In this document: positions 11,863 through 47,487 of the stretch, piece by piece | How positions within the stretch are numbered: position 1 is the first letter of the stretch | How the letters are laid out: every line of letters starts with the position of its first letter | DNA from: Lutjanus erythropterus | Taxonomy: Eukaryota; Chordata; Actinopteri; Lutjaniformes; Lutjanidae | Direction of reading: 5' to 3' | Length of the DNA: 64,000 nt | NCBI GenBank assembly: GCA_020091685.1 | Contig: CM034613.1 | Location: 1,330,345-1,394,344, forward strand | Notes under the pieces: model-generated | What the model was told of the DNA's origin: nothing | The model's database searches: none | What the model saw: only the letters and a program-made list of their open reading frames with translations | Made by a program: the position numbers and the translations under genes

Positions 11863-12696
11863 TAAAGGGATAGTTCACCCAAAAACGAAAATTCAATCAT
11901 TATCTAGTCACCTTCATGCTGATTGAAGGTCCGGTTTATTTTTTTGATTTTTGGACTCCTATAGAGCAGCTACACACGATGACCCGCACAGAAAGCTTTG
12001 TAGATCTTCAGGACGCTGTGCTCCTCGCTGCATCGCTTACTTGTATTTTCCCACGAAAACGGTCTGTGTAATTTACTCCACCCCCCCAGCCCTGCTCGCC
12101 TCCCGCCGAGCCCACTCCGCTGTGATTGGTCACACTCCTGAGGACTTCCGAAGGGCTGGTGAGCGCTGCCGAGCCCAGCTACCGGCTAATCCAGCTTCGT
12201 ACTGGCCCGTGTTGACAAAACAGTCCCCTGTGAAGTGCCGTAGACAGACAAACACGGAGGTATTTTTCTTTTGCTGGCCAGGAAAAAGCAAATCTATCCA
12301 CTTCTGCCTGGTGCTCGCCTCTTTAGGAAAGCTAAACAAAGTTAACTTTAACTGAGCCACTGCTAAATGTGCTAACACTGAAATTGTTGTAGACAGCAGA
12401 GCAGCGCACAGCGATATAACTTCTGAAGCAGAGCAGGGGAGCGGGCAGGCCAAGAGCATATGCCTGGGTATGACCATATAACTAAGTCTGGCATTGACGT
12501 CAATGTTACTACACCGTTAAAAAAAAAGACAGTAAAACGCAGCGTGCAGAGCCTCCAAAACAGCTTGCAGAGCTCACTTTCAAATGCATGAACCTCATTA
12601 ATTGGCGCTTCGGAATCGTTTAACACGAGTATCCGACATTGTGACAACATTTATAGGTCAGAAAAGAGGAAAAGCATAATAGTTCCCCTTTAAAAA
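11863..12696. mobile_element. Putative TTAA-flanked MITE with GC-rich core
   Basis: Left end TTAAAGGGATAGTTCACCC and right end AGTTCCCCTTTAA both place an AGGG-type terminus against TTAA. The two termini are only partly complementary, so this may be two elements joined. The core at 11,980-12,250 is much richer in G+C than its surroundings and contains a CCAAT-type box (TGTGATTGGTCACA). No gene is evident. Confidence 0.45.
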
Positions 12697-13029
12697 AAAA
12701 ATTATTTATACCATGTTTTTGACCTGAATCTTCACAGTAGATCCTTTGCATCAACACACCTGATTCAAATGATCAGGTTGTTATGAGTCTTCTTCAGAGG
12801 CTTGATGTCATTTTCATAATCATTTAGCACTTTCATCTGTTTATAATATTTTTTTTCTGTTGTTGTGCTAACTTGTTGGGACCTGTCTATTATTGGAGAT
12901 TTGTGGGAAAGACTATTGTTGAGCCTGTCCAAATGCTGGACATTTGTTGAGAGACTTTAAAATAATAAAAAGTTTATTTTTCAAGCTTTGTTTTTTATGT
13001 GTTTTATTTTTGTAGTTTTCACGGTGTCT

Positions 13030-13525
13030 ATAGTCTGGTAGGGGCAGATCTAGAGGGGTGGCAGATGCCACCCCTAAAAGATGCCTTGCCACCCCAGCTG
13101 CAACCCCAGTTTTGGACAGTTCTAGTTCAAAATATACATATGAAAAGTTGTAGCTGGATTGAAATTTACATGACTGAAAGTCTGAAGTCCAAGTGCAAGT
13201 GAATGCAGCAAGAGATGACGCTCTAATGTGCATAGTTTTTGATCTGTCCTGGCCACATTTTAGGTATGATGGGTTTATGTTCAATGAAAAAAACATGAAT
13301 TGGAAAAAATGTTTTGAGATTTGAAAATAAAACAATTTATTGTTTTTTACTGACACCTATAAATATTTCTATTCAGTGTCCTACTCATGTGCCACAATGA
13401 CGTTATATTTTTTAGTTAAAATATTTTCATTTAGGGTTTTTTTTCAAGGAAAGATTGATATTTGTCACTGTTTGCAGTTAAATCTGCATATATTTTTCAA
13501 CACCCCTTAAAGTCTCCATGCCACC
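13030..13525. repeat. Dispersed repeat with GGGGTGGCA/TGCCACCCC blocks
   Basis: Starts around GGGGCAGATCTAGAGGGGTG and has an inverted block at 13,055-13,095 (GGGGTGGCAGATGCCACCCC). A related start is seen near 4,003. The solo LTR at 13,526 interrupts its right side. Confidence 0.4.
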
Positions 13526-13883
13526 TGTAGTGGGAAAATTATATGCTGAACTGCTCACTGTTGTTCCTCATAGTTATTTCTCATGTTCTGTCAGGCACTA
13601 ACTGGTTCCTCGTCCTTGAACACACAGTTGTTCTACCTTTGGAAGAACAACTTCTGATAACACAATCACATCCTGACTCTCCTGATAAGCAGTTCAGGTC
13701 CATCCTTACCCAACCTCCTTCATCTCCTAACCCTATAAGACAGATTTACATTCTTGACTCATCATCAGTTCCTTTTACACTTTCTGTGTGACTGTGTACT
13801 GATCCTTTGCAAAGCTCTATTAAAACACCACAAAGACAATCTTGGTCTTCGTGCCTGTCTTCATTTTCAGATTTTCCACCACA
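13526..13883 (+). mobile_element. Solo LTR of a retrovirus-like element
   Basis: A 358-base unit that starts TGTAGTGGGAAAAT and ends ATTTTCCACCACA, so the ends are imperfect inverted repeats of the TG...CA type. It is flanked by a 4-base direct repeat CACC (13,522-13,525 and 13,884-13,887). It holds a TATA-like box (TATAAG, 13,734) and a poly(A) signal ATTAAA (13,819) in the expected U3-R-U5 order. No internal gag, pol or env sequence lies next to it, as expected after recombination between two LTRs. Confidence 0.72.
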
Positions 13884-14152
13884 CACCCCAAGAATATTTC
13901 TCAACCCCTGTAGTCTGGTGGGCCTTCTGGCATTTTCCCAATTTCCAGACTGTACAATCCACCTCAGTGTATCACAGTGCAGCAGGAGGCGTGTATCTGT
14001 TCACGGAAAAGAAGCTACGGCTCAGCTGAGGAGGACGCCATTAACGTTTACATCTCGCTCTGTCACAAGCACAAGCCTCTTGTCCGTGAGTAGATGTGTG
14101 CTTCCTTCTGCACGGTGATACAGTTGGCGAATGAAGAAAAAAGAAAGGAAAG

Positions 14153-14400
14153 AAAGAAATGAAACTGCTTACAACAAGGTGTGTGGATTATCTTTAGTAA
14201 CCAGGTCATGATTTCTAGAAAAAGACATTGCTGTTGAGTTTTAAATGTATATTTTGGTGCTTTGAGTACAACAAGCCTCGGAAGGCAGACAGTTCTACAG
14301 CCAATATCTCCAAAACTCTGCAGCTCACACCAAAACTATGTAGATGTATAAACAGCACTACAGAGAAGAGGAAAAATATGTAGGTTTGATTTCAGGGTCT
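14153..14400. mobile_element. Half copy of the fold-back MITE
   Basis: Matches the right half of the element at 308-895: GAAACTGCTTACAACAAGG, GTGCTTTGAGTACAACAAGC and AAACAGCACTACAGAGAAGA. The terminal sequence is eroded (CAGGGTCTGTC). Confidence 0.75.
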
Positions 14401-15130
14401 GTCATATGAGGAGTCCTGACTGCAAATCATTTAAAGTTTAGTATACTTACCTGTGGTGCTACAAAGACCCTACCCCTCCTGACAGGCAGGTTAATATGAC
14501 CAAAGACTTCAGACTGTTTCCATTTTGCCATTTCTGTTGGAAGTCCCAGCTCACCGTCCACTGACAGGGTGACATCACATACTCTCGTGGCCAAAACTCA
14601 GAAGCTCCAGAGGACTCACTGAGTGATTGATGGTCATTATTCAACTCTCTCGGCAGTTCAACACTCACAGTCACAACTGTCATGATGAATAGGTGGAAAC
14701 AGCTCGGTAATTTGGCAGTCAAGGACAACAAATTCCTGCTCCACAAGTGGTAAAATGTCCATCTCTGTCCAACTCTTCCAGACTGACTGAGTGCAGAATG
14801 CAGTATGGATCACTGAAGAATCATCTGTCGTTAGTATGACATAATTCCATAATGATATTTCAAGAGCGGAGACCCACATCTGCTCCTACGCTCATTTAAA
14901 ATGTCATTTCTGCAGCCCGCAGCAGAAACCTTGTTTGTTCAGATGGTTCATGATGCTGAGATTGAAACAGACTGCTATGAAATACTTTCACTTAAGTACT
15001 TAAAACTTAATATGTCATGACATGGACTGAATTCCTCACTGGAATAATATTCAGGTTAGATAATCACTGGAAAATGTAATTTTGCATCAGTGTGGGGTGA
15101 GAAAAATGACTGAAATGATGAACGAATGTG

Positions 15131-16288
15131 TGTTTCCCAAACTTTTTTCCTGGGGACCCACTTTCAATGAGTGACAAACCTTATTAAAAAATCTCGGTTA
15201 GACCTAGGTACCCCTAGGTACAAACATATAAAAACAGGTAGAATAGACATCTGCGCTATTGACAAGATTGTGACAGGATTAATTAATCGATTTTCATTAT
15301 TTTCTTACATTTTATGAACCAAACAACTAATCAGTTAGTGGAAAAATGATTCGCCAGATCAATATTTTTCACCATTTTTCACCAACAACTGATCGATCAA
15401 TTGTGAATAAAATGGGCAGATTGATCAGCAGTAAATTATTTGCAGCCCTAATCTTGATGAATGTTATTGCAAACATATACATATGTTAAATACTTTATAA
15501 ATGAGAAATAAATGCAGTGAACAGGACATCTCATTGGTTTTATTTCCTCTCATTAGGAAAATAATATGACACGATGATAACATTTTAGACTGTTATAAGA
15601 ATATCTCCTTGATGCCGATTGTCACAAATTTGCCTCAAACTGCCTCCATTCAGAATACAGCCGAGGTAGCGTATGTATTCTCCCAATACCAGTTCATGCA
15701 TATTCGATAAGTACCTAAGAACCTTTTGCAAGTACTGGTTTCTCGTAGGACCAGTCGGAGTGGGAACTACATCCGGTTGATGGAAGGGAACATTTCAGAC
15801 TGCAATACGAGCGTAATGAGGCTATCTTTACGCCAATTGTCGCAAATTTGCCTCAAACCGCTTCCATGCAGAATGCAGCCACCAGCTCAGCTGCAGTCTG
15901 CTGCATTGTACATTTGACCATAATGGCTGCATATGAACAGTGCTGTATTTAGATGGCTTTCAGCACTCACACACATTTTCTTTAGGAAATGCCATTCTAC
16001 TTAATTTCTATAAATAGATAATCTTTATTACTATTATGTCCATTTATGCCTGTTGTCGCTAATTTGCATTATACCAAAATTTATATCTATTCTATGTGCT
16101 ATAGTCAAATTAACAATCTCCACTTACTTTAGCATCTGCTTGAAAGCAAAAACACAAATAATTTGTTTTATATAATTGTAAATATATTGTGGCATCAATA
16201 TCCATAATCTTTTTATTTATCAGAGAGCCAAAATAAAATCTCCTGTGACCCACCTGTGGGTCCCAACCCAGTGTTTGGGAATGACTGA
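15131..16288. mobile_element. Putative hAT-like element, TTCCCAAAC ends
   Basis: The left end GTGTTTCCCAAACTTTTTTC with GGGGACCCAC pairs with the right end GTGGGTCCCAACCCAGTG followed by TTTGGGAA in inverted orientation. A MITE relic of the CAACTAATCGATTAG family sits inside at 15,240-15,450. Two diverged direct copies of a block containing CACAAATTTGCCTCAAA / CGCAAATTTGCCTCAAA occur at 15,610-15,680 and 15,815-15,885. Confidence 0.5.
15240..15452 (-). mobile_element. ATCGATTA-rich hAT MITE copy
   Basis: Reverse-orientation copy of the common fish MITE whose end reads TAGGGCTGCAA; here the end is TTTGCAGCCCTA at 15,440-15,451. It contains AACTAATCAGTTAGTGG and CAACAACTGATCGATCAATT. Confidence 0.55.
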
Positions 16289-16289
16289 T

Positions 16290-18241
16290 TTAAGTCATTT
16301 GAGTAAACTGAATAATAACAGCCCTAAGAAAATGTTAGATGATGCATTGTGTAACGTTATGTATATGCAGACTATATGGTTGCATAGGGTCCTCAGATCC
16401 ACTAGGGGTAATCCTGAATAGTTTATTCCTGGCATTTAAATAAACATTTTACAGAAAATGCAGCATCTAACTCATTATGTGCATATGGCAGATGCTAAAA
16501 TTCAGATTCTGTAAATCCTGTTTTTCAGTTTCTTGATGTACTGGAGCCTCGGTGTTTCCTATTTATTAGCATTTTCGGCAGGGTAAATTGCAAAGGGTCA
16601 ACTTGAAATGTTTCATTTGAATATGAGACAAAAATGTGTGATGAGTTTTTGACAGGTCTAGCCTCTTTTCCTCTTAAAGTGCACCAGACTGATGTGTTTC
16701 AGTTTTAAATGCATTTCCACACCATAGTTTTGCATAGGGCCCCCATAAAGATAGAAACAGCCCAGGCAGCCCATTTACTGACAATGAGGAAATATTTAGA
16801 AAGAGCACTTTGACATGCTTATACTTTGAGTGTTAAACAAAAATTGCACCAAATTAAAGACTGCATATCTTTTGGTTCCCAGCAACACACCCACCAAGTA
16901 TGAAATCGATCATATGCACAGTTCTTGAGATGTGCAAACGGACAAGCATGCAGAGAGACAGACAGGCAGAGATTTCTTCCTTTATGATTCGGTTTCTCCT
17001 CGACAAGGAGTAAGTTTGCAAAAGGAATTGATTTGCAGTTTTAGCAGCGTTGACTGAACAATAGTCTGAGCTGTGAGACCAAACAGAGCTGTGCAAACAG
17101 CGAGAGACGTTAATGCAAAATAAACCTGCGTGGATAACAGATACCCAGAGGCACTCTGTTTCAACAAACACTTCAATGTGAGGGAAATCTGAGATCCTGA
17201 GAAGTTTTTTCTCTTCAGCTTCCCATCTGTAGGTCTAAGACTGGATCCAAAGATCAACACGGTAACTTAGACACACAGTATTCTTCTTCATTGATGCTCA
17301 GGTCTGACTGTCGTCTGCTATTTGAAGGTATTCATATATAGATTTACATACATATCGAGCCTGAATGCTGCCCTGGCTGCTTATTTATTGAAGAGAAACA
17401 GAAACTGAGAGTCTGTTATCTTAGCTTCATAGACCTCCTCCTTCTTTGACTATTTCATCCCTTGATAGACTCCCAGTTTAATCTCTGCAAAAAGAGCAAA
17501 ACATAAGTCTTTTTCCTGCTGACAGATACAGATTATACAGTATGTGGTAGCTGACCACTGTACAGTATATGGGAGTGTGTCAGCCCTCATCGTAACAGAT
17601 ACTGTACTGTATATTTAAAGATTTTCTTCTTCAAACCACAGAAACCTGGTCTAAAATTACTACATTATTTTATCCTCACTTTCTCTATGTATGGATGGTT
17701 CTTTATGGTAAAACTGCTTAAATTTGCACTTGTTCTAGAACATTCAAACACTGAAAATAAACTTATTTTGTGCAGGGTAACTCTGAAATCTACTTACACT
17801 GTGTCCTTCAGTTATTTTGTCAGATTTTGATGGTTCTAACAGGATGACGCTTCCAGGTCAGACCATGTGCATTTATGAAAAAGGTTGTAGCATATCAACA
17901 AGTAAGATTCTTCAGTTCTGATTTTTTTAAACTGGTCCAAAGTTAAAAAAAATTGTATGTGAACCAAAAATTTGGAAATAAAGATAAGTTGGATATTAAA
18001 CTTAGCAAACAAACTGGTGTGTCTTTTCTGGAATGATGAGGCAGTAAAGAATGAGAGCGAGACTGAGTCTGGGTCACTGCAGCTGAAGTTGTGTGTCAAG
18101 TTATGTTCCCGAGTCCAACGATGAAGCATTTTAAACTCACTGCGGCTCTGATTCACACCATTGACTGGCTTCCTCTCCTCTTCAGCATCAGTACCACCAG
18201 ATTAAAATGATTAAAACTTAACCTAAAACAACAGTTTGAAG
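16290..18241. other. Intergenic DNA, no gene seen
   Basis: AT-rich with short open frames only. No recognisable domain, RNA gene or terminal repeat was found. Confidence 0.5.
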
Positions 18242-19100
18242 CCTGTTTGCAGAGGTGGTAAAAGTACACACATTCTTTACTCTTACTAGAAGCACAGATA
18301 CTTGTTTAAAAAAGACTCTGATCAAAGTACTGATTCTACTTCTTTACTGCAGTAAAAGTGAAAAAGTACAGGCTCTGAGATGTACTCAGCGTATAATAGT
18401 ACAAATAATGTTACATATTAGACTTTATTTTTGTCTTGTTATGTCTTTTATGTCATTTTCATCTTTTTATGTCTTGTCTATGTTACGCCTTTTATCTTGT
18501 TTTGTCTTGGTACGTCATTTTCATCTTGTGTCTTGTTGCATCAGTTATGTCATTTTCACCTTGTTACATCTTTTATGCCACCTTCGTCTTTTAGATCTTT
18601 TACATAGTTTTCATCTTATGTCCTCTACATAATTTTTGTCCTTACATTTTTCTCAGTCTTGTTATGTATTGTTACATTGTTGTTGTTTTGTTACATCATA
18701 TTCATCTTGTTACATCTTTTATGTCATTTTAGTCTTGGTATGTATTGTTTTTGTATTGTTGTAGTGTTTGCATCTTGTTTTGTTGTTTTGTCTCATTATG
18801 TCTTTTATGTCATATTTGTCTTTTAAGTCTTGTTAAGCCTTAGATGTTGTTTTTGTTTATGTCTTTTACCTCATTTTCTTCTTGTTACATCTTTTATGCT
18901 GTTTTTGTCTTGTTACACTGTTTTTGTTTTCATCTTGCATTAAAACTTACATTTGAAAATGTAATGAGTAGAAAGTACAGATATTTGTGTAAAAAGTGTA
19001 GGGACTGAAATTAATAAGTTGTCAGAAAAGGAAATACTCAAGTAAAGTAAAAAATCTACTTTGGAATAGAAACAAAGGATTTCCCATCTCTGCCTGTTTG
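18242..19100. mobile_element. hAT-type non-autonomous element with perfect 8-bp TSD
   Basis: The element spans 18,250-19,092 between perfect 8-base direct repeats CCTGTTTG (18,242-18,249 and 19,093-19,100). Its ends are inverted: CAGAGGTGG on the left, CCATCTCTG on the right. The subterminal regions carry the fish AGTACTTGTACT-like pattern. The interior, 18,420-18,950, is a degenerate tandem array of TCTTGTTATGTC / TTTTATGTCATTTTCATC units. There is no transposase. A truncated relative in opposite orientation is at 40,535-41,355. Confidence 0.85.
18420..18950 (+). repeat. Degenerate minisatellite (TTGTTATGTCTTTTATGTCAT)
   Basis: Tandem units of roughly 12-27 bases built from CTTGTTATGTC, TTTTATGTCAT and TTTCATCTTGTTACATC variants. 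Its 125-codon open frame is an artefact of the repeat. Confidence 0.8.
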
Positions 19101-20164
19101 TTCACTGTAGCCTTTGAGCTCTACACTACAAGGAATCATATACAATAAAACGAGAGTACTTATTTAAAATACTGCATCAATTTAATTTGGGAAATTTTTT
19201 ATTGATTGAATCAAACTGCACAATGCATTTCCACAAACATTGACAAATGGATTCTCATCTCAGGATTCTCACAAAATAGGGTTAATTCCTTTATCTCCTT
19301 TACTTTTTGCTTTGGTCCTATGGAGCATCTTCTCAGTGGTTCTCCAAAAATGATCAACATACATCCAAGTTTAAGACAGTGGAGATAATCAAAAATACAT
19401 TCAAGTCTAGAGTGAGAAGTGGCATCGCTCTCCTGCAATCAGTTGCTTGTTTGGCTGATTAAGTGTCAACTCTCTCGTGATTGGGCCAGCATGAAACCGA
19501 GGCAGACACGGCACAGTTATGTTTTACTCAGACATATTCTTACAACTACTTACACTCCTTGTAGAAATTCTGTACTACAGAAAACAAGACACATTCTAGA
19601 AAACATTACACTTCATAATGTATTCATGATAAAAGGTACAGGTTGGGTCTGGGTTGACTTGCTGTTTGGTCTGAATGAACAGAGAAACCCTATTCTAGCT
19701 AAAAGTGTAAGAGCAAGTTACCTACTGTGTATTAAAACAAGTGCCAGATCACCTGAAATTTCATTTTCATTTTCATTTTTCTCAATATTTGGGTCTGATT
19801 ATGGGTACCCAGCAGGTTTTTACATATGTACATGCTGGCATACAAGCTAACGTCATGCTCATTGTTCTTATTTCCAAAAGTTACAAAGTAGAAATCATAA
19901 AGGACCTTACACATCTACGCATTTAAAAAAAAAATAACATACAATTACTGAAAGCATTCCTTTTTTCTGTTATTTTTATGATATATCTATTTGATTATTC
20001 CCTGCAGATTAACAGAGATTAACAAATTCTAAAAAATATCATTTCCTTTGGGACCAGTTGCTGTCATCTTAATGTGCAGCTTCTAATGAAACATGATTTT
20101 TTTCTGTACCAAAAAAGAACATTCATTCAGTCACCTGCAAAAGTGTCTTCCCACAGAGTCTCTG
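19101..20164. other. Intergenic DNA and probable sh3tc1 3' UTR
   Basis: Lies downstream of the sh3tc1 stop. No canonical AATAAA on the minus strand is obvious within the first few hundred bases (TTTATT on the plus strand is absent at 19,900-20,160), so the 3' UTR end cannot be placed. No other gene is seen. Confidence 0.4.
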
Positions 20165-43148
<22,984 letters not shown>

Positions 43149-43300
43149 GTCCGAGTCTGCTGGTCCCCCGGGTGATCGGTCAACAGCACACCATCATCAC
43201 ATGTCCCCGCTCGGTGCGTCCGACTAAACTTCTCTCACACAGCACGAGAGTCAGGACTGTCAAACTGACCACAGTCAATGTCCGGGCGCACCCTTTCAAA
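43149..43300 (-). promoter_or_regulatory. sh3tc1: sh3tc1 5' UTR/promoter with short uORF
   Basis: GC-rich DNA upstream of the sh3tc1 start. On the minus strand a short upstream open frame reads ATG ATG GTG TGC TGT TGA (about 43,181-43,198), in a different frame from the main start. If this is within the mRNA it could lower translation of the main frame. Confidence 0.45.
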
Positions 43301-46239
43301 ATAAATGTCTCGTTGACAAACATTTGCTGAAATTCAGATTTCAATCAAGAAAAAATGACCATTTACACATTTCGATTAATACATATGGGATTTTTGATGT
43401 ATTTTAGGGGGTAAATACAGAAGCCAGTTGAAAAAGAAATTTATTTAGACCACATTTTATAATTTGCTTTGCCTACATTTATTTTTAGTATAAATTATGA
43501 TGCATTTAATGGTATATTAATGTATAATTAAGTCTGCTATGTTTTTTATATTGTCAGGTTCATACATGAATAGAGTTTGTTTCGTATAGAAAAATAGAAT
43601 ATTTAAATAGTACGATATAAAATACACTATATAATATAATTCTATAATTCTATATTAATAATAAAGATTCATTATTTTCACACCAGAATTTTAGATGAAA
43701 TAATATTTCGACCTTCTTTCTGGAAAATTTACAAAAATTATAACTGAACAGTAAACTGAATAAATAAAATTATGAAATGAAGAATTGTTATTTAATTATG
43801 TCTGGGCATGTGGTAAGACTCATATGTATGAATCTTAATATAAGTTTTTATAGCATTTCTAATTTTTCTCATTTATTTTTGTTTGTTTATATCATTAATT
43901 GTATCTGTTTACGTTAATATTTTTTATTTATTAGTGTAGGCATAATTTTATGCATATCATTCATTATATTCATAAATTTTATTTCTGTATGTATTATTGT
44001 TATTTGTGTTACTTTTGCATTTATTGGGGGTTTGCACTATAGGAAGTTCATCTCCGAGTGTTTATTATTTTCTTATTAATTTCATTTTTGTTAGTTTTGC
44101 AATTGTATTTATTTATTCATATCAGTATTTTTGATACTATGTAGTATTTTTTATCTCAGTATTTCTAAAACTTGTGGATATGAACATGTGTCACATGTTT
44201 GTTAACATCATGTGTGCTATAAATGTTTAACAGTTCAGATAGAGACACAACTCTTTTATTTTGAAGTTATATTTTCCATGTAACTTCAGGCAACTTGACT
44301 TAAACTCTTTACTGTCATGTCTCGTGCACTGTCAGGCCTGAATCCTGATCATATTGTATATGTATGTCATTACATGTGTTTTTTATTGATATCCATACTG
44401 GAGGTTGTGTTTCTGTAAATCAGTTCAAATAAGAGGACCCATTCTTTACTTTTTTTGGGATTCAACATCCTACAATCTCTCCTTAAAATCGAGTGTGCTG
44501 TTTTCAGGTTAATCATCACTCACTGTACAAATAAACTCCTTTCATTACCAAATCACTGAATGGGCCCAGCGAGGTTGACACAGGCCTGCTTTATTTATTC
44601 TGTTAAATAAAGACTGATCTACCGAATATAACCAAAGAAATCTAGTATTTATACTCTTTTTATCCTTAAACTTTCCAGCCACACTTTCCCTCTGTCTTTG
44701 GACGTGTGTGGGATTGGGTCAGTGTGTGTTTTCACTCAAACATCCCAGGAACAGACTCAGCATTTCCTTTCCTCCGCTCAGTTCCTCTGGCCGCTCAGAG
44801 CTGCAGCAGTAAAAACCAGAGCAACACTCAGGAATTTATAACAGCAGCAGACAGACAATCACAGGGGAGGAATCACAAGATACGTGATGGCTCAGCTCTT
44901 CACTTCATATTCTGCAAGGTGTCTGAAAATCTACTGTCATATACTCTTTTTATGACACTTTTACTCCACACAGTCAGATGACTGAGCGGTAATAAAGTAC
45001 AGGAGTCTTCTGAAAGTACGATCCCTGCTTTAAATTCTTTGTCTGTGTGTGTCCAGACTTGTCAGGTTACCTTTCAGTCATTTCACGAGTTGATCATTTA
45101 TCAAGCTGCATCATCTGATTTTTAATTTTTTTTTTCTTTTTTGCCACTTGGGGGAAGCAGAGCTGAGAACACAACATCCAGGCCAAGCTGTCGTCATTTT
45201 GTGTCACTGTGTAATTAATGTTTTTCCACATCAAATAAGTCAGTCTAACTAATGGCTTCATTAATGCTGATATATCAGTTATTCACATGTTTAACTCTGG
45301 AAGTGGCAGAATTCTATAACCATTAAAACGACCATAAGGGGTCGTTTTGACTTTTGACGTCCAAACTTTATTATCTCTCATGACAAATACCAGATTAAGA
45401 GATAAATGCATTTATTGTGTCAGTTTATCTTTTTAAAAAATGAAATAACACCAAAATGGAAATTTTGTAAAATGTATTTATATATTTATCAATATGCATG
45501 CCATTGTGTAAATGTAATAATTGCATGTATACATAGCAGTACTTTTTGTAGGATAACTATCAGTGATCCAACTCAAATTTTGGATTAATCTAGAATTACT
45601 CAGAGCGAGAAACAGTTAAATGTATTTTCTAAGATTATAAACTTGTTATTTTAACTTTAATAACAACAAATTTCATACCTAGAACCATCACAAAAAATAA
45701 TCATATCCTATGGGAAAAGTCTGGAAACAAGGACAAAGTAAAACCAAAAAAAGTTGGAAACAGCGCTGTTTGTAATAAGTAAGGGTACTTTGTTTGAAAA
45801 TAAATTCATTTTGAGTTATAGATGCTGAGTCAAAAAGGGTTACAACTGTCCCTGGTCTCCCCTACTTTATTAAATTGTATCTAATTAATTAAATATTTGT
45901 ATTTCAATGTCTGGAAATTTGAAATTGAGACTACCAAGATGTGTCTTCAACTGTGTGAAAAGCAACAACATAACAGTTGTGATTTCCATGTGTTTAATGT
46001 GCCAAAATAGGTAAAAATGAGCACATTTTCTTTGCCTTTTGTGTAATTTATATAAAAAACACACCTAAAAAAATCTGTCAGTTGAAGTGTACGCTATATT
46101 GCTGTCAGAAGCATAATCTGGATTCTGATCATTTGAATAATCTACAATAAAAATAAGATAAAATTGGCCTAATAAAAAAAAATCTTAAAAGAACAGTAAT
46201 AGATTGTTAAATTAAAAAGTAATTTGTGAACTAGAGTTA
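43301..46239. other. AT-rich intergenic DNA between sh3tc1 and the zinc-finger gene
   Basis: Very AT-rich, especially 43,440-44,160. Open frames are short and unrecognised. No RNA gene or intact transposon was identified. Confidence 0.5.
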
Positions 46240-46668
46240 ATATGTATATATATGTGGAAATGCCCTAAAATAAAAAATTATTGGATGTCCATCCTAGCCC
46301 AAATTAATAAAGTATTTGGGATATATATAAACCCGTATAATCTTGTGCTGGGATTAGACTCTACCTTGGATCATAAGTACAGGTACATTCTAAATGTCAT
46401 TTTGTATGCTGCACGTCTTACAAAATTACAAAAATGGCTAGATGAATTACCACTTGATATTCCAGCATGGTATGAAAACATTTTGTGTATGTTACCATTG
46501 GAGAGATTATCACATGTGATATGAGGTATTCTAGAAGAGTTTGTAAGGGACTGGTCCCCAATAACAACATACCTGAAAGAGGAATGGTCAAAAGTAATAA
46601 ATATGCAGGCAACAAATATAACATAAGTATATATACTTATGACAACTGATATTGCTTACCTGTATTTT

Positions 46669-46700
<32 letters not shown>

Positions 46701-46830
46701 TTATGATTGTGCTCATGTCTGATGGTTCTTAATGTATTTTTGTTTTAACTGTGAGTCTATGTTTCATTTTTTTTTCAGTATTGAAACAATAAAAATATTG
46801 TGAGCACAAAAAAATTAACTATGAAGCCCT
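46240..46830 (+). pseudogene. L1-type LINE ORF2 end and 3' UTR relic
   Basis: Plus-strand translation from about 46,252 gives WKCPKIKNYWMSI, NPYNLVLGL, ILNVILYAARLTKLQKWLDE and CMLPLERLSHVI, the C-terminus of a fish L1-like ORF2. After the stop are more matching residues, then a (TTTC)n tract and an AATAAAAATATTGTGAGCAC tail with terminal A-run. It is 5' truncated. Confidence 0.75.
46667..46701. repeat. (TTTC)n microsatellite
   Basis: About eight TTTC units inside the 3' end of the L1 relic. Confidence 0.95.
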
Positions 46831-47327
46831 TTGTAAAAACAAACAAAAAAAAATTTATATCATGATAATTTCAATGAATCCCCCTTTGGCAGGGACCCCT
46901 ATTTGAGATCCGTTGAAATAAATAATTTATTAACCATTAATGACTCCATTAGTTATGGTTTAAACCTTTTATGAATGCTGTCTTATTAGAAACTAGTACT
47001 ATAATTCTGGTCTGACTGTCACGGGTGGTTTCCTACTCTGTAGAGGGCGCTACTTATGAAAATTGATCTAAACTCTGCCGAATTCAGCCATTACTGCAAC
47101 TGTTGTGTGTGTCTGTCAAGTACATTACTATCAAAAAGAATACTTCCGTTTACGGCCTTCAAAATAAAAATCAAATTAACGAACCTACCATAATGACAGT
47201 AGTTTAACATGATGTGCCTTTATTTTGAAGATCGATTCCTGTTACATCCGGCATTACTCATGCTAACCGACAAAGCTAACGCCAGTTCTTTGGTTGTGCT
47301 AGAAGGGAACCTCAGACCCGCGAAAGA

Positions 47328-47337
47328 TCTCGCGAGA
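47328..47337. promoter_or_regulatory. TCTCGCGAGA core-promoter motif
   Basis: Exact palindrome TCTCGCGAGA, a known element of CpG-island promoters in vertebrates, bound by BANP according to recent literature. It lies 283 bases upstream of the zinc-finger gene start codon. Confidence 0.6.
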
Positions 47338-47477
47338 GTGATGATTTAACTTAAACCGCGATCTTTCCATAACCGTAACCAAACGTTTTCTGTCCCTAAA
47401 CCTAATCATCTACCGCTATGATATTATAAAAAAAAGTTAGTCTGTACAACGCGCAATAAAGAAGCACCGGGTCCAAA

Positions 47478-47487
47478 ACTCGCGAGA
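47478..47487. promoter_or_regulatory. Second CTCGCGAGA motif
   Basis: ACTCGCGAGA, one base from the TCTCGCGAGA consensus, 133 bases upstream of the zinc-finger gene start codon. It is in the mirror arm of the same inverted repeat as the first copy. Confidence 0.55.

Noticed and set aside
11951-12355. GC-rich 134-codon frame with a CCAAT-like box, considered as a host promoter and exon
   Set aside because: It lies inside a TTAA-bounded repeat and shows no protein family resemblance.
13541-13872. Short plus-strand frames at 13,543 and 13,754, considered as exons
   Set aside because: They lie in the solo LTR and have no coding features.
18255-18632. 125-codon plus-strand frame
   Set aside because: It is repeat-derived, within the hAT element with a minisatellite core.
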